Shown here: in pieces, positions 29,425 through 39,055 of the stretch
Position numbering within the stretch: the stretch's first letter is position 1
How the letters are laid out: every line of letters starts with the position of its first letter
Notes under the pieces: generated by a model
Database searches by the model: none
Seen by the model: the letters and a program-made list of their open reading frames with translations, nothing else
Told to the model about the DNA's origin: nothing
Made by a program: the position numbers and the translations under genes
DNA from: Macrococcus armenti
Lineage (GTDB): Bacteria; Bacillota; Bacilli; Staphylococcales; Staphylococcaceae
NCBI RefSeq assembly: GCF_020097135.1
Contig: NZ_CP083608.1
Coordinates: 744,001-808,000, forward strand
DNA length: 64,000 nucleotides
Direction of reading: 5' to 3'

Positions 29425-30237
29425 TTATGCAATTTTTACATTTAGTCTACTTTCTCTGAACCCTATCGGGCTCTTCCATTCTAATTTTGATTTAATTCGC
29501 TTATTGTTGTAATACCATATATAATTTTCAATTGCTGCTTCAAGTTGTTCATAACTTTCATAAACTTTTCCGTAGAATATTTCCTGTTTTAAAATACTGA
29601 AAAAGCTCTCCATCGGCGAGTTATCCAGACAATTTCCCTTACGGGACATACTCTGAAATATTTTATTATCTTTAAGCTTTTGCCTATATTTTTTCATCTG
29701 ATAAGCCCAACCTTGATCGCTATGAAAAGTTCTTCTAAACTCACATGCATCTGTTAATGCCACAGCTTTTGTAAGTGCTGACATAATACCTTCTGCATTT
29801 GGCTTTTTGGATATACTATATGAGATAATTTCTCTATTAAACAAATCCATAAATGGGTCAAGATAAAGCTTCCCAGTACAAATTAAACCATTTTCATTAA
29901 GATAATGGTATTTAAACTCTGATGTATCTGTAGTTATTTTCTGATAGGGAATATTTGTATCAAACCTACGGTTAACCAAATTATCAGCGATACGGCCAAT
30001 TTTTCCTTTGTAGGATGAATATTTTCTATTTTTTCTAGTAAATGAGATTGATTTTAAATTCAATTTACTCATGATTCTCTGAACTTTCTTGTGATTAATA
30101 ATATATCCTCTATTTCTAAGTTCACCTGTAATCCTTCTGTAGCCATAATTCATGGCGTTTTCCTCAAAAATTTCCTTTATTTGATTTTCTATTTTCTGAT
30201 CCTTATTTTCTTTATCAAACTGCTTCTGCCAATACAT
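29425..30237 (-). CDS. IS3-family transposase OrfB (DDE integrase domain)
   Basis: 270 residues from ATG 30237. The frame continues open upstream to the slippery site at 30366-30372, so the true product is probably an OrfAB fusion. An HTH_21-like segment (NYGYRRITGELRNRG) precedes the rve integrase core. The DDE triad is visible: TTDTSEFKYH, TFHSDQGWAYQ, and the Glu in NCLDNSPMESFFSILKQE. The protein catalyses circle formation and insertion of the element. Confidence 0.9.
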   Translation of the reverse strand: MYWQKQFDKENKDQKIENQIKEIFEENAMNYGYRRITGELRNRGYIINHKKVQRIMSKLNLKSISFTRKNRKYSSYKGKIGRIADNLVNRRFDTNIPYQKITTDTSEFKYHYLNENGLICTGKLYLDPFMDLFNREIISYSISKKPNAEGIMSALTKAVALTDACEFRRTFHSDQGWAYQMKKYRQKLKDNKIFQSMSRKGNCLDNSPMESFFSILKQEIFYGKVYESYEQLEAAIENYIWYYNNKRIKSKLEWKSPIGFRESRLNVKIA

Positions 30238-30278
30238 ATATGTAGATTTTGGGAATTTCAGTGCTTCAAGGACAATGT

Positions 30279-30830
30279 TTAATTTGAAATCTTTTCGGAG
30301 CTCTTTAATGACTCTTGATTCGATTTTAGCAGTCGGTTCGGTATACTTATCCCTGAAGCTTTCAACTTTTTTATATAGGCAAGTTCAGCTCTTAAAAGTT
30401 CATTTTCATGTTCAATTTTTTTCACATAGTCACTATTACTATTATTAATTTTTTTCTTCTTCATAGATGGACTTCCTTTCTTCTTTTCAGACAATCCATC
30501 AATACCATGCTTATTATAAGCATTCACCCAAGAAGATATAAGAGATGGATTATTAATACGGAATTTGGTTGAAGTAATACTTAATGAAGCATTATTCTCT
30601 TTCATCCATCTCAGTATAACAATCTTATCCTCTAAACTGTATTTCTTCTTACTTCTTTTTCTTTCTAACCCTTCAATGCCGAAGGCACTATATGCTCTAT
30701 ACCAATCTCTAACCATAGAGCGACTTATACCATTACGCTTACCAACAACACTGAATCCACCTGTGCCATTAATATATTCAATTACGATTTTCAGCTTGAA
30801 TTCCAAATCATATTTAGCCAAATAAAACAC
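30279..30830 (-). CDS. IS3-family OrfA, helix-turn-helix
   Basis: 183 residues; the frame opens with GTG 30830, with TTG 30821 as an alternative start. Two helix-turn-helix units (GGFSVVGKRNGISRSMVRDWYRAY and ASLSITSTKFRINNPSLISSWVNAY) are followed by a coiled-coil (SDYVKKIEHENELLRAELAYIKKLK) in which the frameshift lies. It binds the ends of the element. Frame zero ends at 30279 after the shift site. Confidence 0.88.
   Translation of the reverse strand: MFYLAKYDLEFKLKIVIEYINGTGGFSVVGKRNGISRSMVRDWYRAYSAFGIEGLERKRSKKKYSLEDKIVILRWMKENNASLSITSTKFRINNPSLISSWVNAYNKHGIDGLSEKKKGSPSMKKKKINNSNSDYVKKIEHENELLRAELAYIKKLKASGISIPNRLLKSNQESLKSSEKISN
30366..30372 (-). other. -1 ribosomal frameshift site A AAA AAG
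   Basis: In the orfA frame the codons read ATA AAA AAG, giving the canonical X XXY YYZ heptamer. After slipping, the frame reads VESFRDKYTEPTAKIESR and stays open into OrfB. Confidence 0.75.
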
Positions 30831-30928
30831 CCCAAAAGTTAGATTTTAAGTCTAACTTTTGGGGTGCACTACAGCCCTTTGATTTATAGTTTTTGTTCGG
30901 TTTTTGTTATAGAGGCCACTTTTGTTAC

Positions 30929-30970
30929 GCCGTTTCGTCTTTTAATCGAAAGAAGATAGAGGAATATGTC
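30929..30970 (-). repeat. Dispersed 19-nt motif, copy 2
   Basis: On the minus strand the sequence holds the 19-mer with one mismatch (gattaaaagacgaaacggc). It is preceded by atcttctttc as in copy 1; the hairpin beside it is degraded (acatattcctctatctt). Confidence 0.75.
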
Positions 30971-31035
30971 TTAATCTGTTTGTTGTGATTTGTAAATTAA
31001 TCTAAAAGCGGTGTATATTTATATTGAGGTGATTT

Positions 31036-31998
31036 ATGTTTATTTCAACATATGAATTCAGTGATTATGAACGTTATTTATTAGAAGTGAAACATCGTGT
31101 AAAGCTTAATAAATATGACAGACGTAAACTGAGTAATTTTGAAATGGGCTATTCTGGTGAATTAATGTTTTACAATAGAGTAAAATCACTTGGCGGTGTG
31201 AAATTGTGGAATGTACGGTTTGAAACAGCTGGAGAAGTACAGTATGATTTTTTGATTATTCACAATGGTTATTTACTGCATTTTGATATTAAAAACTTCT
31301 ATGGCAACTATCATGTCGTCGATAATAATTTTGTGAAAGATGATGGCAATGTAATAAAAGACCCAATAGATCAGTTATTACGTGCGGATATAATATTAAA
31401 AAACTTCTGTAAAGCACATCGTTTAAATTATCGTGTTGAGAGTTTTATTATATTTATTAATGAACACTTTAAACTTAGTGGTTTCGGAGGGCATCGTCGT
31501 GTACTGTTTCATAGAGATTTAGAAAGGATTACATCATCCCTCGTACAGCAGCCGTCCCCTGAAGCGATTCGGGATGCAGAACTTATAAAAAGCTACAGCG
31601 TAACGGATAGTAACGAACGTATTCATTATTATAATTATCATACGATGCGTAAAGGTATTAAATGTCCGAAATGTAAACAATTTTTACGGAAGTTTGAGAA
31701 ACTTGAGAAAAAAATAACGTGTACATGTGGGCATAAAGTGAGTAAGGCAGAAGCTGTCCGTATTGCATTCGATGCGATAACTATTCTGAAAAATTCAAGC
31801 GTTAAATGTGCTGAAGTTATGGAATATACAGGAATCGGCAGATCGACAGTACAACGAGTTTTAAACGCATATTCTGAAAAAGAAGGTAGTACAAAGAGTA
31901 GAGTATATGTCATTAATAAGTCGAATAATTTATTCGTGAAAGAATCATGTTTAAAATATGAAGTAAAACGAAATAACAATAAGAAAGTACCAGAATAA
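31036..31998 (+). CDS. NERD-domain protein with zinc ribbon and C-terminal helix-turn-helix (copy 2)
   Basis: 320 residues; TTGAGGTGATTT before ATG resembles the ribosome site of copy 1. The NERD core residues fall at the same numbers as in copy 1: Glu42 (SGELMFY), Asp71 (QYDFLII) and Asp84-x-Lys86 (HFDIKNFYG). Then come INEHFKL, the zinc ribbon CPKCKQFL ... CTCGHKVS, and a helix-turn-helix (CAEVMEYTGIGRSTVQRVLNAY). The C-terminal tail is longer than in its relatives. Its stop codon lies inside the first of three evenly spaced hairpins. Predicted DNA- or RNA-binding nuclease; role unknown. Confidence 0.75.
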   Translation: MFISTYEFSDYERYLLEVKHRVKLNKYDRRKLSNFEMGYSGELMFYNRVKSLGGVKLWNVRFETAGEVQYDFLIIHNGYLLHFDIKNFYGNYHVVDNNFVKDDGNVIKDPIDQLLRADIILKNFCKAHRLNYRVESFIIFINEHFKLSGFGGHRRVLFHRDLERITSSLVQQPSPEAIRDAELIKSYSVTDSNERIHYYNYHTMRKGIKCPKCKQFLRKFEKLEKKITCTCGHKVSKAEAVRIAFDAITILKNSSVKCAEVMEYTGIGRSTVQRVLNAYSEKEGSTKSRVYVINKSNNLFVKESCLKYEVKRNNNKKVPE

Positions 31999-32142
31999 TT
32001 CATAATCTGGGACTTTCTTATTGGATAAACGTATTTTTCGTTGAGGAAGTACCAGAATAAACGATATTCTGGTACTTTCTCAAGCTCATGTAGTAAATTC
32101 CGACATGTAAGTACCAGAATAAGCAGTAATCTGGTACATACA
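31985..32142 (+). repeat. Three palindromic 34-nt units at exact 62-nt spacing
   Basis: The 14-mer aagtaccagaataa occurs at 31985, 32047 and 32109. In each unit it is followed by a 5-6 nt variable loop and the complement (atctgg-actttct or close), giving 34-nt hairpins separated by two unrelated 28-nt spacers. The first unit holds the last codons and the stop of NERD copy 2. No cas gene is in the window and the loops vary, so I do not call it CRISPR. Confidence 0.8.
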
Positions 32143-32155
32143 CGCGCACTTAATC

Positions 32156-32188
32156 AAAAAAAGCAATCTCCAGAGCAGGAGATTGCTT
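32156..32188 (-). terminator. Terminator of rnjA
   Basis: The stem aagcaatctcc / ggagattgctt with a 6-nt loop reads on the minus strand into a run of T. Confidence 0.88.
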
Positions 32189-32192
32189 CATT

Positions 32193-33878
32193 TTATTTCT
32201 TATCTTTGTTAACGTCCATAATCATCGGTAAGATCATCGGTTTACGTTTCGTTTTTTCGTATAAATATGGTGATAACGTTTCTGTAATGGCATTCTTAAT
32301 ATGATGCCATTCAAGCTCTTCACCAGAGTTTAACTTTTCGATAACGCGTTTTTTAAGTAAGCGACTTGCTTCATAAATCATATGACCTGATTCACGCATA
32401 TAGACAAATCCACGTGAGATGATATCCGGTCCGCTCAGTAATTGATTCGTTTTAAAGTCTACACTTACTACGACGATGACTAAACCTTCCTCCGACAGCA
32501 TTTTACGGTCTTTAATGACAACGTTACCGATATCTCCGATTCCGCTTCCATCTACAAGGACATTTCCGGCTTGTATGCGTCCGGCATGTCTTGCACTATC
32601 ACGTGTTAATGCGAGTACGTCACCATTTTCGTGGATGAATACATTATCCGGATTTACACCGCAATCTACACCGAGTTGTCCATGCAGGCTCTGCATACGG
32701 TATTCACCGTGTATTGGCATAAAGAACTTAGGCTTCATTAAACGAAGCATTAATTTTTGTTCTTCCTGAGAACCATGCCCTGATGTATGGATATTTGATA
32801 ATTTACCATGAATAACATCAGCACCCGCTTTATATAATGCGTTGATTGTACGGTTTACGCTTAACGTGTTTCCTGGAATTGGTGATGAACTGAAGATGAC
32901 AGTATCATCCGGAATGATTGAAATCTGACGGTGTGTGCCGTTTGCAATTCGGGATAATGCCGCCATCGGTTCACCTTGAGAACCTGTACATAATATTAAT
33001 AGTTTATGTTTCGGAACTGTATTAATTTTGTTTGCTTCGATAAATGTTTCTGGTGGCACTTTAATATAACCAAGTTCCGTACCAATTTTAATATTGTTTT
33101 CCATTGAGCGACCAAAAATTACGATTTTACGGTCGAATTTTACAGCTGCTTCAATTGCCTGCTGTACACGGTAAATGTTTGAAGCAAATGTCGCGAAAAT
33201 TATACGACCTGTACATTTACGGAAAATTTGTTCAACGTTCTGACCAACTTCACGCTCACTAATCGTAAAGTTCGGTACTTCAGCGTTCGTCGAGTCCGAT
33301 AATAAACAAAGTACGCCTTCTTCACCGAGACGTGCCATCTTTGCGATATTAGCCGGTTCGCCAACAGGTGTGAAATCGAACTTAAAGTCACCAGTATGCA
33401 CGATTTTACCTTCAGGTGTATCAACGATAACACCATATGCTTCAGGAATTGAGTGCGTCGTTAAGTAGAACGATACTTTCAGATGTTTAAATTCAAAAAT
33501 ACTGTCTTCAGTAATCGGGTTCAAACTTGCTGTGCGCAGTAAACCATGTTCTTCTAATTTATTACGAATAAGTCCTAACGCAAGAGGGCCACCGTAAATT
33601 GGAACATTCAGCTGTTTCAGTAAGAAAGGTACACCACCTATATGGTCTTCGTGACCGTGTGTAATAAATAGACCTTTAATACGTTCTTTGTTTTCAACAA
33701 GATAAGTATAGTCAGGGATGACATAATCGATACCAAGTAACTCGTCCTCCGGGAACTTAATACCTGCATCAATGACGATAATCTCATCTTGATACTCAAT
33801 TGCGTAAGTGTTTTTACCGATTTCACCCATACCACCGAGTGCGAATACACCTACTTCATTTTTGTGTAATTGTTTCAT
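32193..33878 (-). CDS. rnjA: Ribonuclease J1
   Basis: 561 residues. Metallo-beta-lactamase/beta-CASP RNase with 5'-to-3' exonuclease and endonuclease activity, central to RNA decay in Firmicutes. Zinc motif His74-x-His76-x-Asp78-His79 ([10 protein letters not shown]), [26 protein letters not shown], the beta-CASP block SSSPIPGN and [18 protein letters not shown]. Its ATG overlaps the rpoY stop by one base. A terminator follows. Confidence 0.95.
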   Translation of the reverse strand: MKQLHKNEVGVFALGGMGEIGKNTYAIEYQDEIIVIDAGIKFPEDELLGIDYVIPDYTYLVENKERIKGLFITHGHEDHIGGVPFLLKQLNVPIYGGPLALGLIRNKLEEHGLLRTASLNPITEDSIFEFKHLKVSFYLTTHSIPEAYGVIVDTPEGKIVHTGDFKFDFTPVGEPANIAKMARLGEEGVLCLLSDSTNAEVPNFTISEREVGQNVEQIFRKCTGRIIFATFASNIYRVQQAIEAAVKFDRKIVIFGRSMENNIKIGTELGYIKVPPETFIEANKINTVPKHKLLILCTGSQGEPMAALSRIANGTHRQISIIPDDTVIFSSSPIPGNTLSVNRTINALYKAGADVIHGKLSNIHTSGHGSQEEQKLMLRLMKPKFFMPIHGEYRMQSLHGQLGVDCGVNPDNVFIHENGDVLALTRDSARHAGRIQAGNVLVDGSGIGDIGNVVIKDRKMLSEEGLVIVVVSVDFKTNQLLSGPDIISRGFVYMRESGHMIYEASRLLKKRVIEKLNSGEELEWHHIKNAITETLSPYLYEKTKRKPMILPMIMDVNKDKK

Positions 33879-34090
33879 TAAATTTTCTCCACGCTGTAAT
33901 TATCAGCTTGTTGTTCATACTCAAGGTGTGCACCTTCAAGTTTCTGAACGAATTCAATGTTATAAGGACGATCGCTTAAATATCTTCTTACTTGTTCTTC
34001 GCTTACTGCGTCAAAATATTTAACTTGTGTGTTTTCACGAATGATAACTTCTGCTTTATTTTCCTGATAAAATACTTTAAAAATTGCCAT
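33878..34090 (-). CDS. rpoY: RNA polymerase epsilon subunit
   Basis: 70 residues ([22 protein letters not shown]), the Firmicutes-specific small subunit, formerly called RpoE2/YkzG. It is coupled to rnjA by a one-base overlap, a conserved pairing. GGAGG precedes the ATG at 34090. Confidence 0.92.
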   Translation of the reverse strand: MAIFKVFYQENKAEVIIRENTQVKYFDAVSEEQVRRYLSDRPYNIEFVQKLEGAHLEYEQQADNYSVEKI

Positions 34091-34122
34091 ATAAATAGCC
34101 TCCTATAATTTACATAAAGAAT

Positions 34123-34140
34123 GCCCTAGAAGTCTAGGGC
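34123..34140 (-). other. Leader hairpin before rpoY-rnjA
   Basis: An 8-bp stem (gccctaga / tctagggc) with a 2-nt loop lies in the 5' leader, about 35 nt before the rpoY start. No T tract follows, so it may protect or mark the transcript rather than end it. Confidence 0.5.
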
Positions 34141-34185
34141 TTAAATAACCGTACAAGACATTATTAAAAATGTATGAGTACTATT

Positions 34186-34215
34186 ATATTACATGATTTT
34201 GAATATAAGTGTAAA
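34186..34215 (-). promoter_or_regulatory. Promoter of rpoY-rnjA
   Basis: On the minus strand TTTACA (34215-34210) and TAATAT (34191-34186) are separated by 18 bp. Confidence 0.5.
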
Positions 34216-34300
34216 GCCTTATGAAAAGAATAATCATATTTATATGAAAATCGTTTGAAAACTGATAGGTTATATATATAACAATATGTGGAGGATAAAC

Positions 34301-35092
34301 ATGGATAAAAAATTAATATTTTTCGATATTGATGGTACGCTTTATGACCACGATAAGAAAATTCCGGAATCTACGATGCAGGCGCTCACTATGCTAAAGG
34401 AAGCAGGGCATATGCTTGCAATTGCGACAGGACGTGCACCATTTATGGTAAAACCTGTACTTGAAGAAACAGGCATCGAAAACTTTATATCATTCAATGG
34501 TCAGTATGTTTATGCGAATGGTGCAGTTATTTATGAGAACCCACTAAAAACAGATAGTTTAATTCAACTTGAAAAACATGCATTTAAACACAATCACCCA
34601 ATCGTATTTCTGACACATGATGATCTTGTTGCAAACATTGACTTTCATGAACATATAAAAACAAGCCTCGGTACACTGCATATGAAACACCCGAGAAAAG
34701 TTTCTGCATTTTATAACGATAATAAAATATATCAGGCATTACTCTTCCAGCAGTCAGATGAAGATGAATTATACGATGGTATGGACGACAATATTAAATT
34801 TATACGCTGGCATGAGGTGAGTCGAGATGTCGTTCCTCAAAATGGTTCTAAAATGAACGGTATTAAGCATCTTGCAGAGGCCTTAAATTTCGATATAAAA
34901 GATACGGTTGCATTTGGCGATGGCTTAAACGATATTGAAATGATACGTGATAGTGGGATAGGTGTCGTAATGGGAAATGGTCACGATGTACTTAAAGCGC
35001 ATGCGGACTTTATTACGAAAAATGTAGATGAAGATGGTATTATGTATGCAGTACAACAATTAAACTTAATTAAGGAGCATCATGGTGAATAG
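34301..35092 (+). CDS. HAD-superfamily phosphatase, Cof/IIB type
   Basis: 263 residues from ATG 34301, with GTGGAGG upstream. Motif I FFDIDGTLYD (Asp9, Asp11), the type IIB cap in the middle, motif III near Lys in NGSKMNGIKHL, and motif IV FGDGLNDIEMI. The family hydrolyses sugar phosphates or nucleotides such as FMN; the substrate is not evident. The next gene starts before its stop. Confidence 0.85.
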   Translation: MDKKLIFFDIDGTLYDHDKKIPESTMQALTMLKEAGHMLAIATGRAPFMVKPVLEETGIENFISFNGQYVYANGAVIYENPLKTDSLIQLEKHAFKHNHPIVFLTHDDLVANIDFHEHIKTSLGTLHMKHPRKVSAFYNDNKIYQALLFQQSDEDELYDGMDDNIKFIRWHEVSRDVVPQNGSKMNGIKHLAEALNFDIKDTVAFGDGLNDIEMIRDSGIGVVMGNGHDVLKAHADFITKNVDEDGIMYAVQQLNLIKEHHGE

Positions 35093-35342
35093 ACACGCAC
35101 AGGAAATAATAGCAGAACTTAAAAATGACGATATACAATTAAAAGCAATTGAGTTTAATGTAAGAGGTGAAGATGTCGTAGCAACGTTTTTATATGACGA
35201 TCTGTTTGAATCTGATGACGTTCATACAGCACCAAGACCGAAAGACCCGATGTTTTTAAAGGCAGACGAACTGGATGATATTACATTCGCGCTGAAAGAA
35301 AAAGGTATTGATTATACGATAAGAAATGATGAATTTATTTAA
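35082..35342 (+). CDS. Conserved small acidic protein, unknown function
   Basis: 86 residues (MVNRHAQEIIAELKNDDIQLKAI ... ). AAGGAG precedes the ATG, which overlaps the phosphatase stop by 11 nt, so they are coupled. No membrane segment or cysteine cluster. A gene of this kind occurs between the HAD gene and def in Staphylococcus as I recall; function unknown. Confidence 0.7.
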   Translation: MVNRHAQEIIAELKNDDIQLKAIEFNVRGEDVVATFLYDDLFESDDVHTAPRPKDPMFLKADELDDITFALKEKGIDYTIRNDEFI

Positions 35343-35346
35343 AACA

Positions 35347-35384
35347 AAATAAGCCAAAAACAGATTTCTGTTTCTGGCTTATTT
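35347..35384. terminator. Bidirectional terminator between the 86-aa gene and def
   Basis: An 18-bp stem with one mismatch (starting aaataagcca) and a short loop; A and T runs on both sides serve the two convergent genes. Confidence 0.88.
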
Positions 35385-35939
35385 TTATTGGACAGCGATT
35401 GCTCCCGGCTCAATTTTCAGCGGGTCATTTTTATCGATATGATCATAGAACATCACACCATTTAAATGATCGATTTCATGCTGGGCAACGATTGCAGAAA
35501 AGTCTCTCAGACGAAGTTTAACTTCACTGCCGTCAGGCGTAAATGCTTTTACTGTAATGCGTGCGTATCGATGAACAATTCCAGGGATATTCTCATCTAC
35601 GCTTAAACAACCTTCACCTGTTGGCAAATACGATTTTTCAATACTATGGCTCACAATTTTAGGGTTGATCAGCTGATGTGTAACATAAGCTTCTTTTTTA
35701 TCATCATAAAAATGAATGACAAGCATGCGTTTTTTAACATTGATCTGTGGTGCAGCAATTCCAACACCACTGCGTAATTGATACTTCTTACTTAACACTT
35801 CATCCTGGCTCATCTTCAGAAATTCAAGCATGTCATCGATAATTTTCTTGTTTTCTTCTGATAACGGCATTTCTACTTCCTGTGCTTTTTCACGCAATGT
35901 TTTATGTCCATCGCGAATAATATCTTTCATTGTTAACAT
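35385..35939 (-). CDS. def: Peptide deformylase
   Basis: 184 residues from ATG 35939 ([19 protein letters not shown]), with AGGAGTG upstream. The long in-frame extension to 36116 crosses the divergent promoter and overlaps the lipoprotein gene, so it is rejected. Type 2 deformylase motifs: [14 protein letters not shown] and QHEIDHLNG, which bind the metal. It removes the formyl group of nascent proteins. Confidence 0.95.
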   Translation of the reverse strand: MLTMKDIIRDGHKTLREKAQEVEMPLSEENKKIIDDMLEFLKMSQDEVLSKKYQLRSGVGIAAPQINVKKRMLVIHFYDDKKEAYVTHQLINPKIVSHSIEKSYLPTGEGCLSVDENIPGIVHRYARITVKAFTPDGSEVKLRLRDFSAIVAQHEIDHLNGVMFYDHIDKNDPLKIEPGAIAVQ

Positions 35940-36051
35940 TGTATTCACTCCTATTCTTATAAAATATATCAAATAATGATAATATGTGCTATTGTTTGAA
36001 AATGAATTTGAAAAGATATAACATATAGCCATAACGCTAGGGAGGTACAAA

Positions 36052-36681
36052 ATGAAAATCGCAAAATTATTTTTAGTAGGGATGCTCGCGCTAGTCCTTG
36101 CAGCATGTAATAACACTGAAGCGCTTGGTAATTTCTCTAAAGAAATTGATAAATCAGTTAAAGCTGAGCAACCTGTACAGGATGTTGGGAAAAAGCTTCA
36201 GAATCTGGAAAATGATAAAGTTCAGATATTTAATAAATTAAATAAAGCAACACCTAAGGAAGTTAAGGCAGCTGCAGATAAACTTCTGAAAAATACAGAA
36301 GAAAGAAGTAAAGCAATTGAAGAAGAGATAAAAGTGATGAATAAGTCACAGAATATTTATGAAAAAGCGAAAGCGAAAACAAATGCTATTGAAGATAAAA
36401 CACAGAAAAAAGCTGTAACAGAATTTATTAAATTAAATGATAATAAATATAAAAAGCATAATGATTTAATGTACAGTTATAAAGATATATTAAAAACTGA
36501 AAAAGAAGTCTTCAATTATTTAAAGGAACCACAGCCAGACGGTAAAGCCGTTAATAAAAAGATAAAAGCTGTAACAAAAAAATATGAACAGTTCCAGAAA
36601 GATACAACGTCATATACGAATATGTTACGCGTTGTTGATCAACAAAAAAATAAAATTACCGATATCTTAAATGGTAAATAA
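36052..36681 (+). CDS. YkyA-family cell-wall-binding lipoprotein
   Basis: 209 residues. A lipoprotein signal ends in LVLAAC, with Cys19 as lipid anchor. The rest is helical, lysine- and glutamate-rich, with coiled-coil character ([20 protein letters not shown]). It matches the YkyA family found before pdhA. GGGAGGT lies before ATG. It is divergent from def. Role at the cell surface is not known. Confidence 0.82.
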   Translation: MKIAKLFLVGMLALVLAACNNTEALGNFSKEIDKSVKAEQPVQDVGKKLQNLENDKVQIFNKLNKATPKEVKAAADKLLKNTEERSKAIEEEIKVMNKSQNIYEKAKAKTNAIEDKTQKKAVTEFIKLNDNKYKKHNDLMYSYKDILKTEKEVFNYLKEPQPDGKAVNKKIKAVTKKYEQFQKDTTSYTNMLRVVDQQKNKITDILNGK

Positions 36682-36742
36682 TGTGTAACCGTTTTATATT
36701 TCATAATTTGATATATAACAGTTATTCCTTTTACTATAACAC

Positions 36743-36775
36743 AGCATGAAATTCTATTGATTTCATGCTATTTTT
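36743..36775 (+). terminator. Terminator of the lipoprotein gene
   Basis: The stem agcatgaaat / atttcatgct with a 7-nt loop, then a five-T run. Confidence 0.85.
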
Positions 36776-36794
36776 ATTGTCACAAACTTTTCCT

Positions 36795-36823
36795 TTAACA
36801 GTAATACAATTCTGTGATATTAT
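36795..36823 (+). promoter_or_regulatory. Promoter of pdhABCD
   Basis: TTAACA (36795-36800) and TATTAT (36818-36823) are 17 bp apart. Confidence 0.55.
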
Positions 36824-36865
36824 GAACATGTAACGTATAAAAACTAGAAAGGTTTGGTGAATTGA

Positions 36866-37981
<1,116 letters not shown>

Positions 37982-37984
37982 GTC

Positions 37985-38962
37985 ATGGCACAAATGACAA
38001 TGATTCAAGCGATTACAAATGCGCTTCAGACAGAACTTAAAAATGACGAAAACGTATTAGTTTTCGGAGAAGACGTTGGTGTCAACGGTGGGGTATTCCG
38101 TGCGACTGAAGGACTTCAAAAAGAATTCGGTGAAGATCGTGTATTTGATACACCACTTGCTGAGTCTGGTATCGGTGGATTAGCTGTAGGTTTATCATTA
38201 ACAGGATTCCGTCCAGTTATGGAAATCCAGTTCTTCGGTTTCGTATTCGAAGTATTCGATTCAATCGCAGCACAATTATCACGTCAATACTTCCGTTCAG
38301 GCGGTACGAAAACTGCACCTGTAGTTATTCGTTCACCATTCGGTGGTGGTGTACATACACCTGAATTACACGCAGATAACCTTGAAGGTTTAATGACGCA
38401 AACACCTGGTGTTAAAGTTGTTATTCCATCTAACCCATATGATGCAAAAGGATTATTAATTTCAGCAATTCGTGACAACGACCCAGTTGTTTACTTAGAG
38501 CATATGAAATTATACCGTTCATTCCGTGAAGAAGTACCTGAAGAAGAGTACACTATCGAAATCGGTAAAGCAGCAGTGAAACAAGAAGGTACAGATTTAT
38601 CAATCATCACTTACGGTGCTATGGTTCAGGAATCTATGAAAGCTGCAGAAGCTTTAGCAAAAGACGGTCACTCAGTAGAAGTTATCGACTTACGTACAGT
38701 ACAACCTTTAGACATCGATACAATTATCGGTTCAGTTGAAAAAACAGGCCGTGTTGTCGTTGTACAGGAAGCACAAAAACAAGCTGGTGTTGGTGCGAAC
38801 GTAGTATCTGAAATTTCTGAGCGTGCAATTTTAAGCTTAGAAGCACCTATCGGACGTGTATCTGCACCTGATACTGCTTACCCATTTACACAAGCTGAAA
38901 ACGTTTGGTTACCAAACAAAGACGATATTATCGAAGTAGCGAAAAAGACGTTAGAATTCTAA
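37985..38962 (+). CDS. pdhB: Pyruvate dehydrogenase E1 beta
   Basis: 325 residues, standard. Marks: [32 protein letters not shown] and [14 protein letters not shown]. Forms the alpha2-beta2 E1 with PdhA. The start lies 3 nt after pdhA, with GGAG at the end of that gene. A long hairpin follows before pdhC. Confidence 0.96.
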   Translation: MAQMTMIQAITNALQTELKNDENVLVFGEDVGVNGGVFRATEGLQKEFGEDRVFDTPLAESGIGGLAVGLSLTGFRPVMEIQFFGFVFEVFDSIAAQLSRQYFRSGGTKTAPVVIRSPFGGGVHTPELHADNLEGLMTQTPGVKVVIPSNPYDAKGLLISAIRDNDPVVYLEHMKLYRSFREEVPEEEYTIEIGKAAVKQEGTDLSIITYGAMVQESMKAAEALAKDGHSVEVIDLRTVQPLDIDTIIGSVEKTGRVVVVQEAQKQAGVGANVVSEISERAILSLEAPIGRVSAPDTAYPFTQAENVWLPNKDDIIEVAKKTLEF

Positions 38963-38982
38963 TCCAGAACAAAAACGTGTAA

Positions 38983-39016
38983 AATGAAAAGTAACATCAC
39001 GATGTTACTTTTCATT
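38983..39016 (+). other. 16-bp perfect hairpin between pdhB and pdhC
   Basis: Arms 38983-38998 and 39001-39016 are exact complements (aatgaaaagtaacatc). No continuous T run follows (tcatttatttt), so it is a weak terminator or a processing/stability element in the operon. Confidence 0.7.
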
Positions 39017-39055
39017 CATTTATTTTAATTCTTAATTCTTTAGGAGGAATTTATT

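Larger units (their letters stand above)
29370..30873 (-). mobile_element. IS3-family insertion sequence (IS150-like), 1504 bp
   Basis: The ends are inverted repeats of about 24 bp starting TGTAGTG and sharing AAAAGTTAGAC (left from 29370, right ending at 30873). The element carries two overlapping-frame genes, orfA and orfB, on the minus strand, joined by a slippery heptamer. No target duplication is seen: the flanks are ctt on the left and gcc on the right. Catalytic residues are intact, so it looks able to move. Confidence 0.9.
29325..30928. repeat. Imperfect inverted repeat flanking the insertion sequence
   Basis: The left part (29325-29366: gtaactgccacaagc, aaaaccgagcaaaac, taataaatc) recurs inverted at 30881-30928 (gatttatagt, ttcggttttt, ggccacttttgttac). 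The arms are 40 to 48 nt and imperfect. It suggests that the element landed in the loop of an older hairpin at the end of ktrA. Confidence 0.65.

Noticed and set aside
29425..30830. Transposase genes as broken pseudogenes because they are in two frames
   Set aside because: The A AAA AAG site in correct phase explains the two frames as programmed frameshifting, and DDE residues are intact.
31985..32142. A true CRISPR array at the three 34-nt hairpins
   Set aside because: Only three units, the centre of each repeat varies, the first includes a stop codon of a gene, and no cas gene lies in the window. Kept as a hairpin array.
35940..36116. Long N-terminal extension of def
   Set aside because: It would run through the divergent promoter and into the lipoprotein coding sequence; ATG 35939 has a good ribosome site and the family start.
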